A stretch of DNA of 64,000 nucleotides, taken from contig OX422211.1 of assembly GCA_949130495.1 (NCBI GenBank), forward strand, positions 396,735,049 to 396,799,048, given 5' to 3'. Under the pieces are notes generated by a model that was not told where the DNA came from, did not search any database, and saw only the letters and a program-made list of their open reading frames with translations. Both the position numbers and the translations under genes were made by a program. Of the stretch, positions 40,401-54,700 are shown piece by piece. This stretch comes from Sambucus nigra (Eukaryota > Streptophyta > Magnoliopsida > Dipsacales > Adoxaceae). Positions within the stretch are counted from its first letter, which is position 1. Every line of letters begins with the position of its first letter.

Positions 40401-43400
40401 CAATTGCAGATGAGGCTTTATTATGTGTAATTTTTTGGGTCCAAAAACTCATTAAAATGATTTTATTGGGCTTGTAGTTCATGAGTCACCCTTAAAATAT
40501 ATTTTAATTGGCCCCCAAAAATTTGAAAAAAAATAAAAATAAATTTAAAGCCCTTAACAAATGTTAAAAATATATTTTCCATTTGGCACGGGCAGAACCA
40601 ATTCACCCCTACAACTCGGGGTCAAACTTTTTCAAAGGAGGGGAGAATGATGTATGTGGGAAAATGGTGCACACGTATGTTCAAGCTGGAAATGAAAATA
40701 ATGCTAGTTGTAATTTTCAATTTCTCTTTATTTGTGTTCTATTGTTGAAATATGGGAAATATGCCTATGAAGAACATTCCCATAATTAGTTAGGGTATTT
40801 TAGTACTTTAGTGAGCTTAGGGCTATTACTTGATCCCCAAGTATAGATAAGCCACCTCTTGTATTCCCTCATTTTGTAGAAACCAATTATTATGAATGAA
40901 TGATAAGGATTGAGAGTTATTTTGATTATTTCCTATATTAGTGATTGTGTGTAAACATTCCAATGCATTTACATCGTACTCTGTGCCATGGTATGCTCTT
41001 CTTCTAACTTCTTTATTTTATTAGTTTTGTTTGTTTTATATTTCTTGGGACGTGTTAAATTTTTCGAACAAAGTACGTGGTTTCTTTATAAGGTCGTTTT
41101 TACTTTTGGGATCTCTTTAAAATTTGTCTTCCACTTGCATGCTTAACATTCTTTTACCTTAATCTTCTACAGGGGTTTCTTCGTCATCTAAGCAAGAAGA
41201 AGTAAAACGTCTTCCTGGTGGAAAGATAAAAAAGAAAGTAAGGAACTTGGAAATTTTGTTTCATCTGATGTGTATAAATGACCTTTTTGGCATAAGGCCA
41301 TATGTCATTACATTTAAAACTTCTAAGAATTATTTCTCTTGCCAAAGTAGTGCACCATGACAAGTCTAACCATTTATATTGAACCTTTGCTTAAAAAGAA
41401 AACAATAATTCATTTTTGTCAGGAAGTGTACAGAGCTTCAATGTGGGTGCTACGACAGATAAATCCTCCCCCCCTCAGAGTTTCTTGATTACAATTTGCT
41501 TTATATACAACAATGATTTTTTAAGGGGTGAATTTTAAAAGACAAACTTCACAAAGGGTAGGAAACAACACCTCTAGCCAAACATTAGAAATGGATGCTA
41601 GTCTACAAAACATGCAAGATTCTAAACTTATAACATCAACTCGGCTGCAGTATTTCTCTTTTCGCTTACTTTACTTTCTTCAGACGCATTCCACACATTT
41701 TTACGTTGTTATTGTGTTATTTTAATCTTTATATATTACAAGTTGAAAGTCTTGTAATTGTGTTATTTTATTCTTTATGTATTACAAGTTGAAGGCCTGT
41801 ATTATGATTTTCAATTAATTCGTCATCTAAAGAAGATAAAAAAGGAAATTCATCATATGCGTATGTTGTAGCTATACTAAATATCGTGAAACACAGACTC
41901 GACACACAATACAGGACATGGGAGACTCGATTTTTCCAAAATGCATGGTACAGATATGCCGTGATACGTAAAATATATATATATATATATATGGAGAGGT
42001 TCAAAAGCGAACATAAAAATGAACATTTTAATGAACCGTAACAAAAAAACACCTAACACCCAATCAATTTTAATTCCTATGTTATAATTGGTCCGCGCCA
42101 GCGGCAACGGACACGCGTGCCCGTTGCCGATGGCGCGTGTCACACGCGTGCCCGTTGCCGCTGGCGCGGACCAATTACAACATAAGAATTAAAATTGATT
42201 GGGTGTTAGGTATTTTTTGTTAAGGTTGATTAAAATGTTCATTTTTTATGTTCACTTCTGAACCTCTCCATATATATATATATATATCAATGAAAAATTC
42301 AGTAAAATGAAAGTAGACTAAATAATATCATAACATTAATTTTTTAGTAAAATATGATAAATGTCAGCATTACATTAGAGCATCCTTAACATGAAATTGT
42401 TGGAAAGAATAGAATAAAAATAAAGATACTATCCATTGCATAAAGATTAGCCAAATTACTAAGCATGTCTTTCTCATAATCTCAATCAATCACCAAGTAG
42501 AACCAACTTAATCCGCTTCATCGCGTCTCACACTTTCAACTTTTCTTCAACATGGCTCATTAAGGGAGAGATTTTCAATTTTATGTTCAGTGTGACGAAT
42601 ACATCACCTGCAATAGCCCACATTTTAGTCTCTCCCATTATGTATTACGAGGTTATGTTTGATAGTAGGTAAAGGTTACTATGAATGAACATCCCCCGTT
42701 TTTGGTGGCATTCTATTCCTTTTGTCCAAGTTCACAAGGAATTAAAGCTCCAATGAACACAATTAGGGTCTGGTTGCGCAAGAATCTTTCATCATAACAT
42801 TTGAAGCATAGGTGCACTACGATCGTAATGAAGCCACCAAACCATGGGCTTTATACTGTAGCAATTACTCATGGAGTCAAACTCATTAAAATCCCCAGAT
42901 TTCGATACGAAGTTGATATACTGCTAACTCGGTGTTGTCTCAATTGGCACCATACCCAATCAAAAAAGAAAATATATATGCAAAAGATAATGGAAATATA
43001 AGCAAGCCATATAATACAAGATGAACACAACAAATTAGGGGTGCACACGGTTCGGTTTGATTCGGTTTTGATACTAACCCGAGAACCGAACCGAGATGAG
43101 TCGGTTCCAAATTTTTGGAACCAAACCGAACCAACAGTTGTGCAGAACCGAACCAAACCGAACCAACGGTTCTTGGATTGGTTCGGATCGGTTTTCGGTT
43201 CCAAATTCATATTTCAAACTTAGTGAAATCTTAAGATTAATGTATTTCAAAAATAATTTTTTAAAGGTCAAAATTACTTTTGATCCCCAATAACATAAGT
43301 TAGAAACTTAGGTAATCCCAAAAATATAAATTACAAGTGTTATATACATATATATTTATTTATTTTATAAAATATACCGTATCGGTTCGGATCGGTTTGG

Positions 43401-46400
43401 GTAGCGGATTGGTTCGGGTTGGGTTTAAACTGAAACCGAGAACCAAACCGAAAATATTGGTTTTATTTTTTTTGAATCGGAACCGAACCAATAGTCTAAA
43501 AAACCGAAACAACCCAACCCAATAAAATTGGTTCGGTTCGGTTTATTGGTTTTCTTGGTTCCGTTGTGCACCCCTACAACAAATAACGTGGTGCGACAAT
43601 AGCATCTTGCGTACATCCACAAGAGAACTATTCCACAATTTGTGAAAATAGGTTATGAACTTACAATGGTAGGATCATACAAGAGTTTTGCTTTTCAACC
43701 CAAACCCATTTACACCAAATCTCACCTTCAAATTAAGTTATGAACCCTAAACACCTCTTTACAGTTTTTTTTTTTGATGAATAGCTCTTTCAATGTAAAT
43801 ATACCCTAATAAGAAATCCCTTTCATCATTTTATTTATACTCAAAGTGATACATGTGCATATACCCGAAATACCCCCACTAAAACCCAACTTTTGCACCT
43901 CTTGACGCTCATTCGTTGTTAACTCCACGACCTACTCGCTACAATGGATTAAGTCACTGTAGGGAAAATAAACCTCGCTGCCCATGAACCTCCAATCTTA
44001 AAAAAATTTAAGTTTTTGTTGAATATCGACAAGTAGCAAGTCCCACCTAGTTTTAGCGAGTGGACTTTTAAGCCAAAATCCCACAAATCTCCACTTGGTG
44101 ATAAATTAATGCTATTCCATTTTATCGAGACTTCGCATGCTACCATTTGCCTTTATTGTATTATTTACACACTCGCATGAAACACGGTCCTGACACCCCT
44201 AAATTCGAAAATGTTAATGCATGTGTGCAACTTTCTCAAGTCGAAATCAACGAGTAAGACTTTTAGCCATCCCCTCCCCTATTAGGATTTTTCTTCCCAC
44301 CACCGTTTGCTGTCGGGAAACTTGCAACTGATGCTTCCGTTCTATCCACAAACGAGACAGGCCTCAAGCGCTTGATAACTTGTGCATGCCGCTTTTTCAC
44401 CCCCCTTGAAAGATACAAACTCACATCACACAACCTCGCATGACACTCAGGACTTCACTCGCTGCCGATGACCCTTGGAATCCAATAGGATAGTGGAAAT
44501 CAAGTTTGTTGTCAACTTTGGTACACAAGCCACCCCTCGAAAATGCGCTCCGCCCCATCGAACATTTTGATTTTGCGTTCTCGTCCCCTCAACGACACAT
44601 TTGTATCTGTTAGGCAAAGATAAGAAATTTCTCTTCTTATCTTGGAACGTCTCAAAATATTCTCGCGATTCGAAGATCTTGAGATAGAGAGTTAGTTACC
44701 TTTGAAAAGTGTGAGACTTTCAATATCTTCCTCATTCGCATCAGTCACCACCTGTCAACGGGTCGTGTTCGTGTCGTGTGATATCGGGTTCGTGTCAAAA
44801 CCCCCAAACCCATACACGACCCGTTAACAAATCGGTTCCAAAGAACAAACCCAAATTCGAGCCGTTAGTGTTAATTGGTCACACGACCCAAACTGTTAAC
44901 ACCCATTAAGTAACTAAAATTCTCCATCAAAACAGAATATAGTTAATTCCTACATTTTAAATTTCAAATGTTAATAGTAATAGGATCCGAACAACAAAAT
45001 GTTCCGTATCCAAAGTTACAAATATTACAAAATGTATTAAACATAAATTATAAGCAAAAAGTTAGGGTAGTGTTAATGGATTTTAATAGGTACAAATGGG
45101 TGTAATCGGTTGTATCAAAATTACCCAACCCGAATGTTGACCTGATATTGACCCAAAACCGATAAGGCTAAACCCATTAACTTATAATTTCGTGTCGTAT
45201 TATAGTGTTGTGTTGCATTTTGACAGGTCCCACGAATGCACTATTGGAGCCACCTCCATCCTTCTTCGAAGGACAATCCCACTTTACGTGACTCCATTTT
45301 CTTGCACTTATAACTTTTCCACTAACCCTTGAAATAGACTTATTACCTTCATTAGGTACCAACTGGTATTTCTTCCTCGTTTCCAACCATAAACATAGAA
45401 AGTTGAGCTCAAAGTCTCCCTCGAAAATTTCGTCTTCTAATAAGATAATAGAGTTGACTCCACCTCATCCATCTTCACATGTGGTAAGAAGTAACAAGAC
45501 CCTATCTTTTTCCTTTATTTTTTGTGTTGATCCACAATCCCATGAAATACGCTCTCCATGAGGTTTCCGCTCTTTTCCATTGATACAGGAGCATCAATTT
45601 TTCCGTCTTCCGTTTTATTTATTTTAGGCTTTATTCAAATTAAGGGCTTTCTCTCCTTTTTAATTTAAGAGTGTAGCCTCCTTTTTACACTTCACTTCAT
45701 TATTCAATATTATTGTTCTCTTCTTTTTGTGAAATGTTTCCTTATCAAACTATGAATGTGTGCGAGTAAATTAATTCTTCTTCTGCTTTTACATCAAAGT
45801 GGTATTAGAGCCACGTTGTTTATTAAGAGAATGGCAAAAATTGAATGGCCAAAGTGGTGCCATGTGTGAAGTAACATCACTGTTGGATAAGGCGGTGGCA
45901 CAAAGGATCCTATTATGGTGGATCCAGCCTTCGCGGCTTTGTGTTCGACCACCTTGTCTGGCAGGCAGTGCTAGTGTTGACCCCTCTGCCCCCACTCGCC
46001 CAAGCCTAACCCTCTTTGCCGCTTGTTAGTAGACCAACCACCCAATCACCCCTCATTACCAATTAACCTCCAAATCAAACTGGCTCTCTGAAAAAGTTGT
46101 AAAGCTCAAGGGCTAGCTATTCGCGAGAGTAGTAAAAAATCGGTAAGACCAAAGTCGAATTCCACATGGATTTATATAAAGTAATGCGAATATTGATTTA
46201 GAAAAGTGTTAAGAAGCAAAGATAAAAGTAAGAAAAAATGATTTAGGTAAAAGAGAGTCAACGGTATGACTAAATTAGAACGGAACTATGATGGACAATT
46301 AACTAGCAATGAATTAAGTTAAGCGAGTTTTAACTAAAGAGTTGATTAAATTGAGATTGAAGGAGGCTTAGGAACATTCCCCAACTTTGAATTAGTACAA

Positions 46401-49400
46401 ATGATTCGGTTCGTAGGATTAAATCACAATTGTTTGGGAATAATTTATTGAGACCAACAATCAAGCATGAAGGGTGTCAACTTAAAAATACGAAATGAAG
46501 ATTTCAATAAGCTATTGGTCAAATGCTTTAATGTTGTAATAAAGCCTAAAATACCATCCTTATATGATAAGGGAAGTTAATACACCTAGATGCTCCAGTA
46601 TCTAGATGCTTTAATATCAACGTATACACCCAATGATTTGATTCAAACTAAAAACTTAACACTTAAGTTCAAGCATCCATGGTGGGTTTATGCTCCCAAA
46701 CCAATGAAACTAACTACCCATGCTAAAGAGGAAATCAAAATGCAAGGTATATGTAACTAAAGGAGAACAAGCCATTTAACACAAAGGTTTCAGAGTCAAC
46801 TACTATAATAAATAATCACAAGTTATTCAATACATACAAAGTACAACCAAACCAAGCATTAAGTACTTACAATGGATTAAATGAGGAAAGAGAGTGAGAA
46901 ATGGTGTTTAAACCCTAGGAGGGAGAAGAGAGTTTTTTTTGCTTGTTTGTGACTTCTAAATATATCAGCGCTCTCTTATATGAAAAACCAACTTGCTATT
47001 TATAGTTAGGCTTTTACAAAGAAAATAAAGAAAAAAGAGCAAAAATAAAATTTCCACAAGATTTGATTGATCGACTCCTCTTTAATGAACAGTGATCCAA
47101 ACATTCTGCATCGTTTTGCATCAAAACTTTGGTATAGCTGATCTATCCGCTAGGAGTCGATCGATCGACTCCTCTTCAAGCAAAACCTCCATACTTTGCC
47201 TCAAGGAATGAAAGCGTGCGTGAGAACAACCATATCTTGATAAGTCGGAACGGATTGACAGGCTGTTGGTGGCCACACGAAGCTAACTCAACGAACTATG
47301 CAACCGTGGAATCTTGTCCGAAGTCTAAATGTACGAAAATGCCCCCTCTGTTACGCTTTGTGATAAAACTTTCTCGAAACACATCCAATTATCCTGAAAT
47401 GCATCCAAACCACCCATAAAAGCTTAAATAAACATTGCACAAGATATATACATTGAAAATAAAGGTTAATCAGTATAAGAGCATAATTAATGGGGAATGG
47501 GAGAGCTAGAATGCGTAAATAAATAGGGTTATTATATGCAATATTTGTGACTAATCATACCCCATAACTTACACATTACTAATCCCCAGTGATGAAACAA
47601 AATGAGAACCATTTAAAAGAGAAACAAATCAAAGAACTATGTACAAAGGATATAATACCACTTTCACGGGTACACGGTTGCATTTAGCGAGTGCAACAAG
47701 CCGTTAAACCCCTAGGTTATCCTAGTGGACGACTGTTGTCTCGTGAGGGTTTTCAGCGATGAATCCCACAACATCAAATTTCCTCACAAATCGTTACCCT
47801 ACAATCCAATGCTAAACTCAACAACAATTCAGATTTTAATAAGCTATTGGCAAAGCAAATGAAAATTTACTTAATAGTCCGTAATTATCAACATTAGTTA
47901 GAAGACTTCACAAATTTGAAACCTTAATTGAGAGTGGTGTGCGGCACATGAAAATGCTTTTGATTCTGTCAAAACTTTAATAACCCAGAGAATAATCAAA
48001 GCATGCATGAACTCAATCCTCTTTAGTGATTACACTAAAAAAATGGCCGTTAATTAAATGAGGTGAAATGCACTCTAGAAGATTATCACAATCATATCGA
48101 CTTTGGAATCACATTCACCTTAAGATCATATGAGACTTTATAGGGACGTAATGCGGGCTTGGTTAGGGTTATGAAACGAAGGGACTTTTTTAGGGTTCAA
48201 AGGGTTTGGGGAGAATTACTTGGGGTAATGGAAGGTGTGGGCAATTTCAAAATTGGAATATACAACAAGCAGTGGAAATAACTAAAGAGAATGACTTAGT
48301 TTATTGCTCTCTATTCACATCTTGAGATTCTTACTTTCTTTTTCTTTTCTTTTCATTTCTTTTCTTTTCTTTTCTTTAAAGTCAACTCACTTGATTAATT
48401 GCAACCACACAACAAGAACATAAATACCTAAGTTATTTTCCAAACATATGGTGAGAAAGGTGTATATAGGATTTAAACTCCAATGTGGAGTTGGTTAAGG
48501 GATTAGGGTGATGAAATGAATGGCTATATTTAGGCTTGAGTGGGAGGGAAATACTTAATAGATGAGGTCAAGGTCGATATTGGTTAAATCACAAAGAGGG
48601 TCTATGATCATTTCCTAAGGTTTCACGCAATCCTCGGGTCTCAACAGCGTTGAAAATCATGCTAGAGTAACAAATTTCATAGTGAACTCAATTAATAAAC
48701 GATGACAAATTTACATTTTTCAAGAAAGAAAGAGTAAATGTATATAACACTCACAACTAGAAGAAAAATCAACGTTCACTTGATTGTAGTGTTCATAAAG
48801 CAATTAACGCCCATCTAGTTATAATTGTCTTAAACCGAATCTTTTGACAATAGGATCATGCGCACAAAAGTTTTAACGCCTCCATTCATGAAGTCTAAAT
48901 GTTGGAAATTCGAGCACTATAGTCAAATAATATGAAAGAAATAGAATATGCATCATTGAATTAGCAATTTGATAGGATAATAAATTTAATGATCATCGGA
49001 GACAAGGGCAAGAGGCCCAAGAAAGAGAAAAGAAGAAAAGAATTAAAAAAAAATTAACATGGCTATGCAACTTACACAAAACTTGTCATGATTAATCACA
49101 CCCCCAAACTCAGTGTTCTAAAAGGCGCGCATATGCGGCGCAAATGCGCACATATGCGTGATGCCTTTTAGAAACGTAGCGCATTAGGGGTATGCGTGGG
49201 AAAATACGGGGTCAACGATTTTTGAGGCGGTCAACGGGCGTGATGTGTGCATAATGCGTTTTTTTAAAAAGTAAAACTACGTCTTTTTAACTGTTTTTTT
49301 TTTCTCATGTACTAAGTCAAGTAAAAGAGGTATATTAAAGAAAAGGGTGCCCCGATAAAAAAAAGCCCTGTTCTGTTTTTAACAAACTTAAAGACAAAAA

Positions 49401-51696
49401 ACCAATCCAAGACAAAACCAAAACAAAACAAACCAAACCCGATCTCTGCCTTACCCCCGCCGAAACCCTAGAACCCTAAAAACCTTCGCCGAACCCAAGT
49501 ATACTCGGTTGAAAACAAAATTCGAAACCCTAGAACCCCCAAAACCTTCGCCGAAAATCCCTAAAACCCGAAAAGAAGTGACCTCCGGCCTCTGAAAATC
49601 TTAAACAAGTAAGTTTAAGATTTTATTTTGCAGTCATTCTTATGTTATTTAGCCGAAAACTAGTGTATATTATAATATTATTGATTCTGAAAACCTCCGG
49701 CCTCTGTATATTATTGATTATGTTATATTATTGACTCAGTAGCCAACCACTTTCACATACCCCCATACTTACAAAAAGGGTATCCAAAAATGATTTTGTA
49801 TATTATTAATTCTATTAACATATACTTACAAAGTGTATACATTTTTTCTAAGAAGTGATTTTGTTCAGATGTGTTTTTCTGCATATATTGATTCTGTTAA
49901 CATATGTTTTCCTCTTATGCAGTGTATACATATGTTTTTTTATGCAGTGTATACATATATTCTCCTCTTATCTTATGCAGTGTATTGTGCATACATATGC
50001 TTTTTGTTAACATATGAAGTGTATACATATGTTTTTTGTTAACATAACAATGTTTATGATCATGTGTTTTTATGTAAGTTATGCTTATATTTCTGCTTTT
50101 ATTATTTTACAAGCCTGAATATAATTAAAAAATATTAAAAAAAGGCAAAACGCCTCTTCACGCATATGCTTTGCATAAGCTCGCCTATGCTTCTAATGCT
50201 TGATGTTTGACCTCCACGCATCGATCACGCATCGCGCCTTTTAGAACCTTGCCCAAACTTAAAACATTCGTTGTCCCTAATGTAACTGGACGTAATGCAA
50301 AAGAGGGGAAGTAAGAAGTTACCTCAAAATGGAGCGATCCTTGAATCGTGAAATGGCGAACTACGAAACATATTAAAGCAACAAGAAGAATATTCAAGAA
50401 TAAGATCAAATATACGAGTCATGGCAAACGACAATAATATAGAGGGATATAATTGTCATTACTAGATAAATTGATGTAGTACATATAAACATGTCAAGTA
50501 CATCAAAACCTAATAATACACCAAACGACTACATCGCGAATCCATTTGCCAAAATAATCTATATAAACTACATCCATTTTCAAACCATCCTACAAAAAAA
50601 AAAACAAAAACAAGGATAGCATAAAATCCCACCACAACGATTATCTACTATGAGCATAAGATAGATATTTTTCTACTGGGACCACTAGAGGCACCCGACT
50701 CATTAGTGTCGCGCGACGCGTAAGGGTCATAAAAATAGGATGGAGGTGCCGCATCACCACCCCTCTGAAGACGGAACATGTCATGCATCATCTACTGCAT
50801 CATCCCAAAATGTCTGTGATAGTTGGCCTGATCCCTGCCATACCTCTCCTCGAAGGTCGTGAAACATGCCTCGAGGGACATGGGTGCACCCTGCTCCATC
50901 TCCCTTTGCTCTGCTGCCTGCTACCCCAATATCATCCTCATTGGAACATCCTCACTTGGCTTACGTATTCTTTGCTTCTTCTGCGTTGGCCCTCCCAAAA
51001 AATGACCCAAGCATCTCTTGATGTTCATTTTTCCCAGACGCTCAAGTGGCTCATGCTTGTGGTCACTCTCAAGCTCGGGGCACCCAAAAGATCGACATAT
51101 ACTAGTGATAAGAGCTGGAAATGGGAGAGAGAAGGCCTTAGCCTTTTCGGTCGAATCCACACACATCATCCCTATGAAGAGTTCGGGCAAATTAATATTT
51201 GCCCTTATTGTTGAGAAGCGCATAAAGACCTCAGACGGTTCTTGGCAATGTTTTAAATCGCGGTCGCGCAGGGTGTCGCGTTCTGGCTCCTAAGTAGCGT
51301 CGCGCTAATCGCGTCGCGCATCGCGCAAGCAATTCATGCATTCCCGCTTTTTAATTAAAAAACTTATAAAAAAAATATAAATAAAAAAATAACATTTTAA
51401 AATGAAATTTGTAAGAAAGTAACATTTTAAACTGAAATTGGTAAAAAAAGTTATAATTGAAATTGATTTTTTTTATTTTTTTCTAAATTTACTTTTTAAA
51501 TTGCCAATTAAAAAAATAATAATAATAACATTTTAAACAGAATTCTGAAAATAAGTAACATTCAAAGCTAAAAATAATAAAATAAATAAAATTTTAATAT
51601 GAAATTTGTAAAATAAGTCAAGTTTAAACTTAAAATTATAATATAATAACATTTTAAAAATAAATTTATAAAACAAGCAGTATTTTAAATTGACAA

Positions 51697-51738
<42 letters not shown>

Positions 51739-54700
51739 CAACAACATTTTAAACAGAAATCTGAACAATAAGTAACATTTAAAGCTGAAAATCATAAAAT
51801 AAATAACAATTTAAACAGATATTTATGACACATGTAGCATTTTAAACTGACAATTATTAAAAAAAAAACATTTTGAACTGAGATTTGAAAAATTAGTAAC
51901 ATTTAAAACTGGAAATTATAAAATAAAAAACATTATTTACTGAAAATGTAAAATAAGTAAACGTTTAAGTAAACCGAGAGTTTGGAATAGAAAATATTAA
52001 ATAAAAGTAACCTTTTAAGCTAAACTTTTTAAAAAAAGCAAATAACATCATTGAGACCTTCGTAAATAAGTAAATTGAGGGTTTGGAACAAAGAATACCT
52101 CACCCAAACAAAGTCCGTACGTGAAATAAGGTAACACTTTTCCCCCTCCTTAACTAAACTGTGATTTCTAAAAAAAACATGAATAGCGTTCCTGTTGCGC
52201 CAAATAGCGCAAAATAGCGCACAATAGCGCCAAATAGCGCACGCTTTTTGAGCATCCCAAATAGCAGCCTTGCTTGCCTTGCTTTTTTCCACCGCAAAAC
52301 GCAATAGCGCGCTTTTAAAAACACTGGTTCTTGGTGAGCATGAATGAGTGGACATTGATATAATGGAGAACTTGTGGACTCAATCAACGGGTCTAACCTG
52401 AAGGTCTTGCGGTCCAATCACACAAAAGTCTCCAGGCACTCCACACCCTGCATAAAACGAGCCAAGTCCGCCGAGTGAACGACACCTTGATCAGACGCAT
52501 CTCCACAGAAGAGGCATAAAATAGCCTCACCAAATCCTTATTAGTTTCCTCGTTGAAAGTAAGGAAACTCTCCCATTTGAATTTCCTCAAGTAGGTGCCA
52601 ACATCATTCGAAATGTTCTCCAATACTGACGGGTGAACAAACGCCAAAGGCTTTTGTTTGTGAAAGTAAGCGTAGTACCAATCACGCTCTTGTTTACACT
52701 GGAATTTATCCACTCCCCTAGCCGGGACACACTTGGTTGACTCGTATATCTCACTCTTAACCAGAACCTTAAATACACCCAAATTTCACCTTAAAATCAT
52801 GTTTAGGATCCCTAAACTCCTTCTCTTTCTAGCCTCTTTTGATGAATTGCTCTCTATGTCAAACTTATGAGATATCCCTTTCATAATTCTATTTAAAACC
52901 AAAATGATACATGTGAAAACACCCCAAATACTCCCACTTAAATCCGACTTTTGCACATCCTGATGCCCGTTTGTTGCTAACCTACTCGCTACAACGAACT
53001 AAGTCTTTGGAGCAAAAATAAACTTCGTTGCCCGCAAACCTTCATTACTAAAAAAAACCCCTAAGTTTTTGTTGAACTCTGTTTGTGAGTACCGGCGAGT
53101 ACCAGAGACTTTGCTTCAAAGTGGACTATCGAGCCAAAACCTCACACTCGATTGCGATATTAAAGATTGGGAAAGTAGTTTTTGAAGCATTTCACTCTTC
53201 CGTTGGAAATCTCCACATCCCTATTGGGAAGTACTTGAATTATGTCTTTATACCAATGTTTTAGATCGTGGTCGCTCAAGTTGTCATGTTTTGGTCTCGA
53301 TGCGCGTTGCTCACTAAGCAATTCGTGCGTTTGATTTTTAAAATTTAAAATACAAACTAAAATGCAAATAAATAAATACCTTCAAACAATCATATCAAAT
53401 AAAATACTACATCACTTGAAATAAAGTCATTGGTTCATAAAGTACTATATAATTCTAAATAAAACCACCCCATAATTTCAAATAAATTGAAATAAAGTCA
53501 TTGGTTCATAAAGTACTATATAATTCTAAATAAAACCACCCCATAATTTCAAATAAATTCAAATAAAGTAAATAATTCCATACAATAGACACATGAAATT
53601 CCAAAAATAAATTGACAAACAAATGAGAAATCAAAACTAGTTTCCTTCATCTAGTATAAAATCACTATCATCTTCGTCGTCAAGGGTATCTTTGTTGGCA
53701 AAGTGTCCACTATTAAAGTTCTACAAGGAAAAGAAAACAAAATAAGAAGAAAAAAAGATGAGAAAAAAACTAGGTCCAATTAAAAGAAAAGAAAAAAAAG
53801 GAGATATCGATCTTGAAGTTTTGAGTATTAGAATAGAATATGATCATAAGAGGGACTGGAACATAGCACCAATGAGAAGGTTCGACGTCGCCCTTGAAGT
53901 TCCGACGAGCCAACGACTTGGATCTCTGACGCCAGCCTTGAATTTCCGATGAGCCGGTGCCTTGGATTCGAAGTTCCAATGATTTGGTGAGGGTTTTTGA
54001 AGGGTCTAGGGTTTCTTCTTGTTTTTGTTTAAGTTCTGGGTTTCTTGTCTTAAAAAAACCAAGGAGGAAAAAAAACTACAAAACGACGTAGTTTTGTAGT
54101 TGGTTTATTAATACACTTGGAAGTTGGAACCCGAATTGCGCCCAAATAGCGCCAATAGCGCACAATTGCGTCCAAATCGCAGGACACGTCATCAATCACT
54201 CACGCTATTTTTGACTTCCGCAAATCTTAATGGATTGTTGCATTTTTCTCCCAAAATGAGCAACTGCGTGAATTTTAAAACACTGTTACATACCCAAAAT
54301 GAGCAACTGCGTGAATTTTAAAACATTGTTACATACCCAAAATGATATATTTGCAAACACCCCACATGCCTCCACTTAAACCCAGCCTTATCATATCCCG
54401 CCTGTTTGCTGTTTGCTCTTCGCCTGTTTGCCGTTAATTCTGCGATCTACCCGCTACAACGAATTAAGTCTCTAGAGCAAAAATAAACTTCATTGGCCAT
54501 GAATTTCCATTTTTAAAAAATGCCAAGTTTTTGTTGAATCTCTGTGAGTAGCGAGTTCCAATGAATACCCGGGACTCTTTGCCTCAGAGTGGACTTTTGA
54601 GCCAAAATCTCACACTCGATTGCAATCTTCAAGATTGGGAAAGTACTTTTTGAAGCATTTCACTCTTCCATTGGACATCTCCACATCCCTTTGGGGATGT

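Noticed and set aside
43041..43525. Cluster of overlapping frames rich in Arg/Asn/Phe
   Set aside because: They are translations of GGTTCGG/CCGAACC words in both orientations inside a MITE.
49440..49570. AAACCCTAG words as telomeric repeat
   Set aside because: They are interspersed with other sequence and not tandem TTTAGGG; they look more like the telo-box motif of plant leaders.
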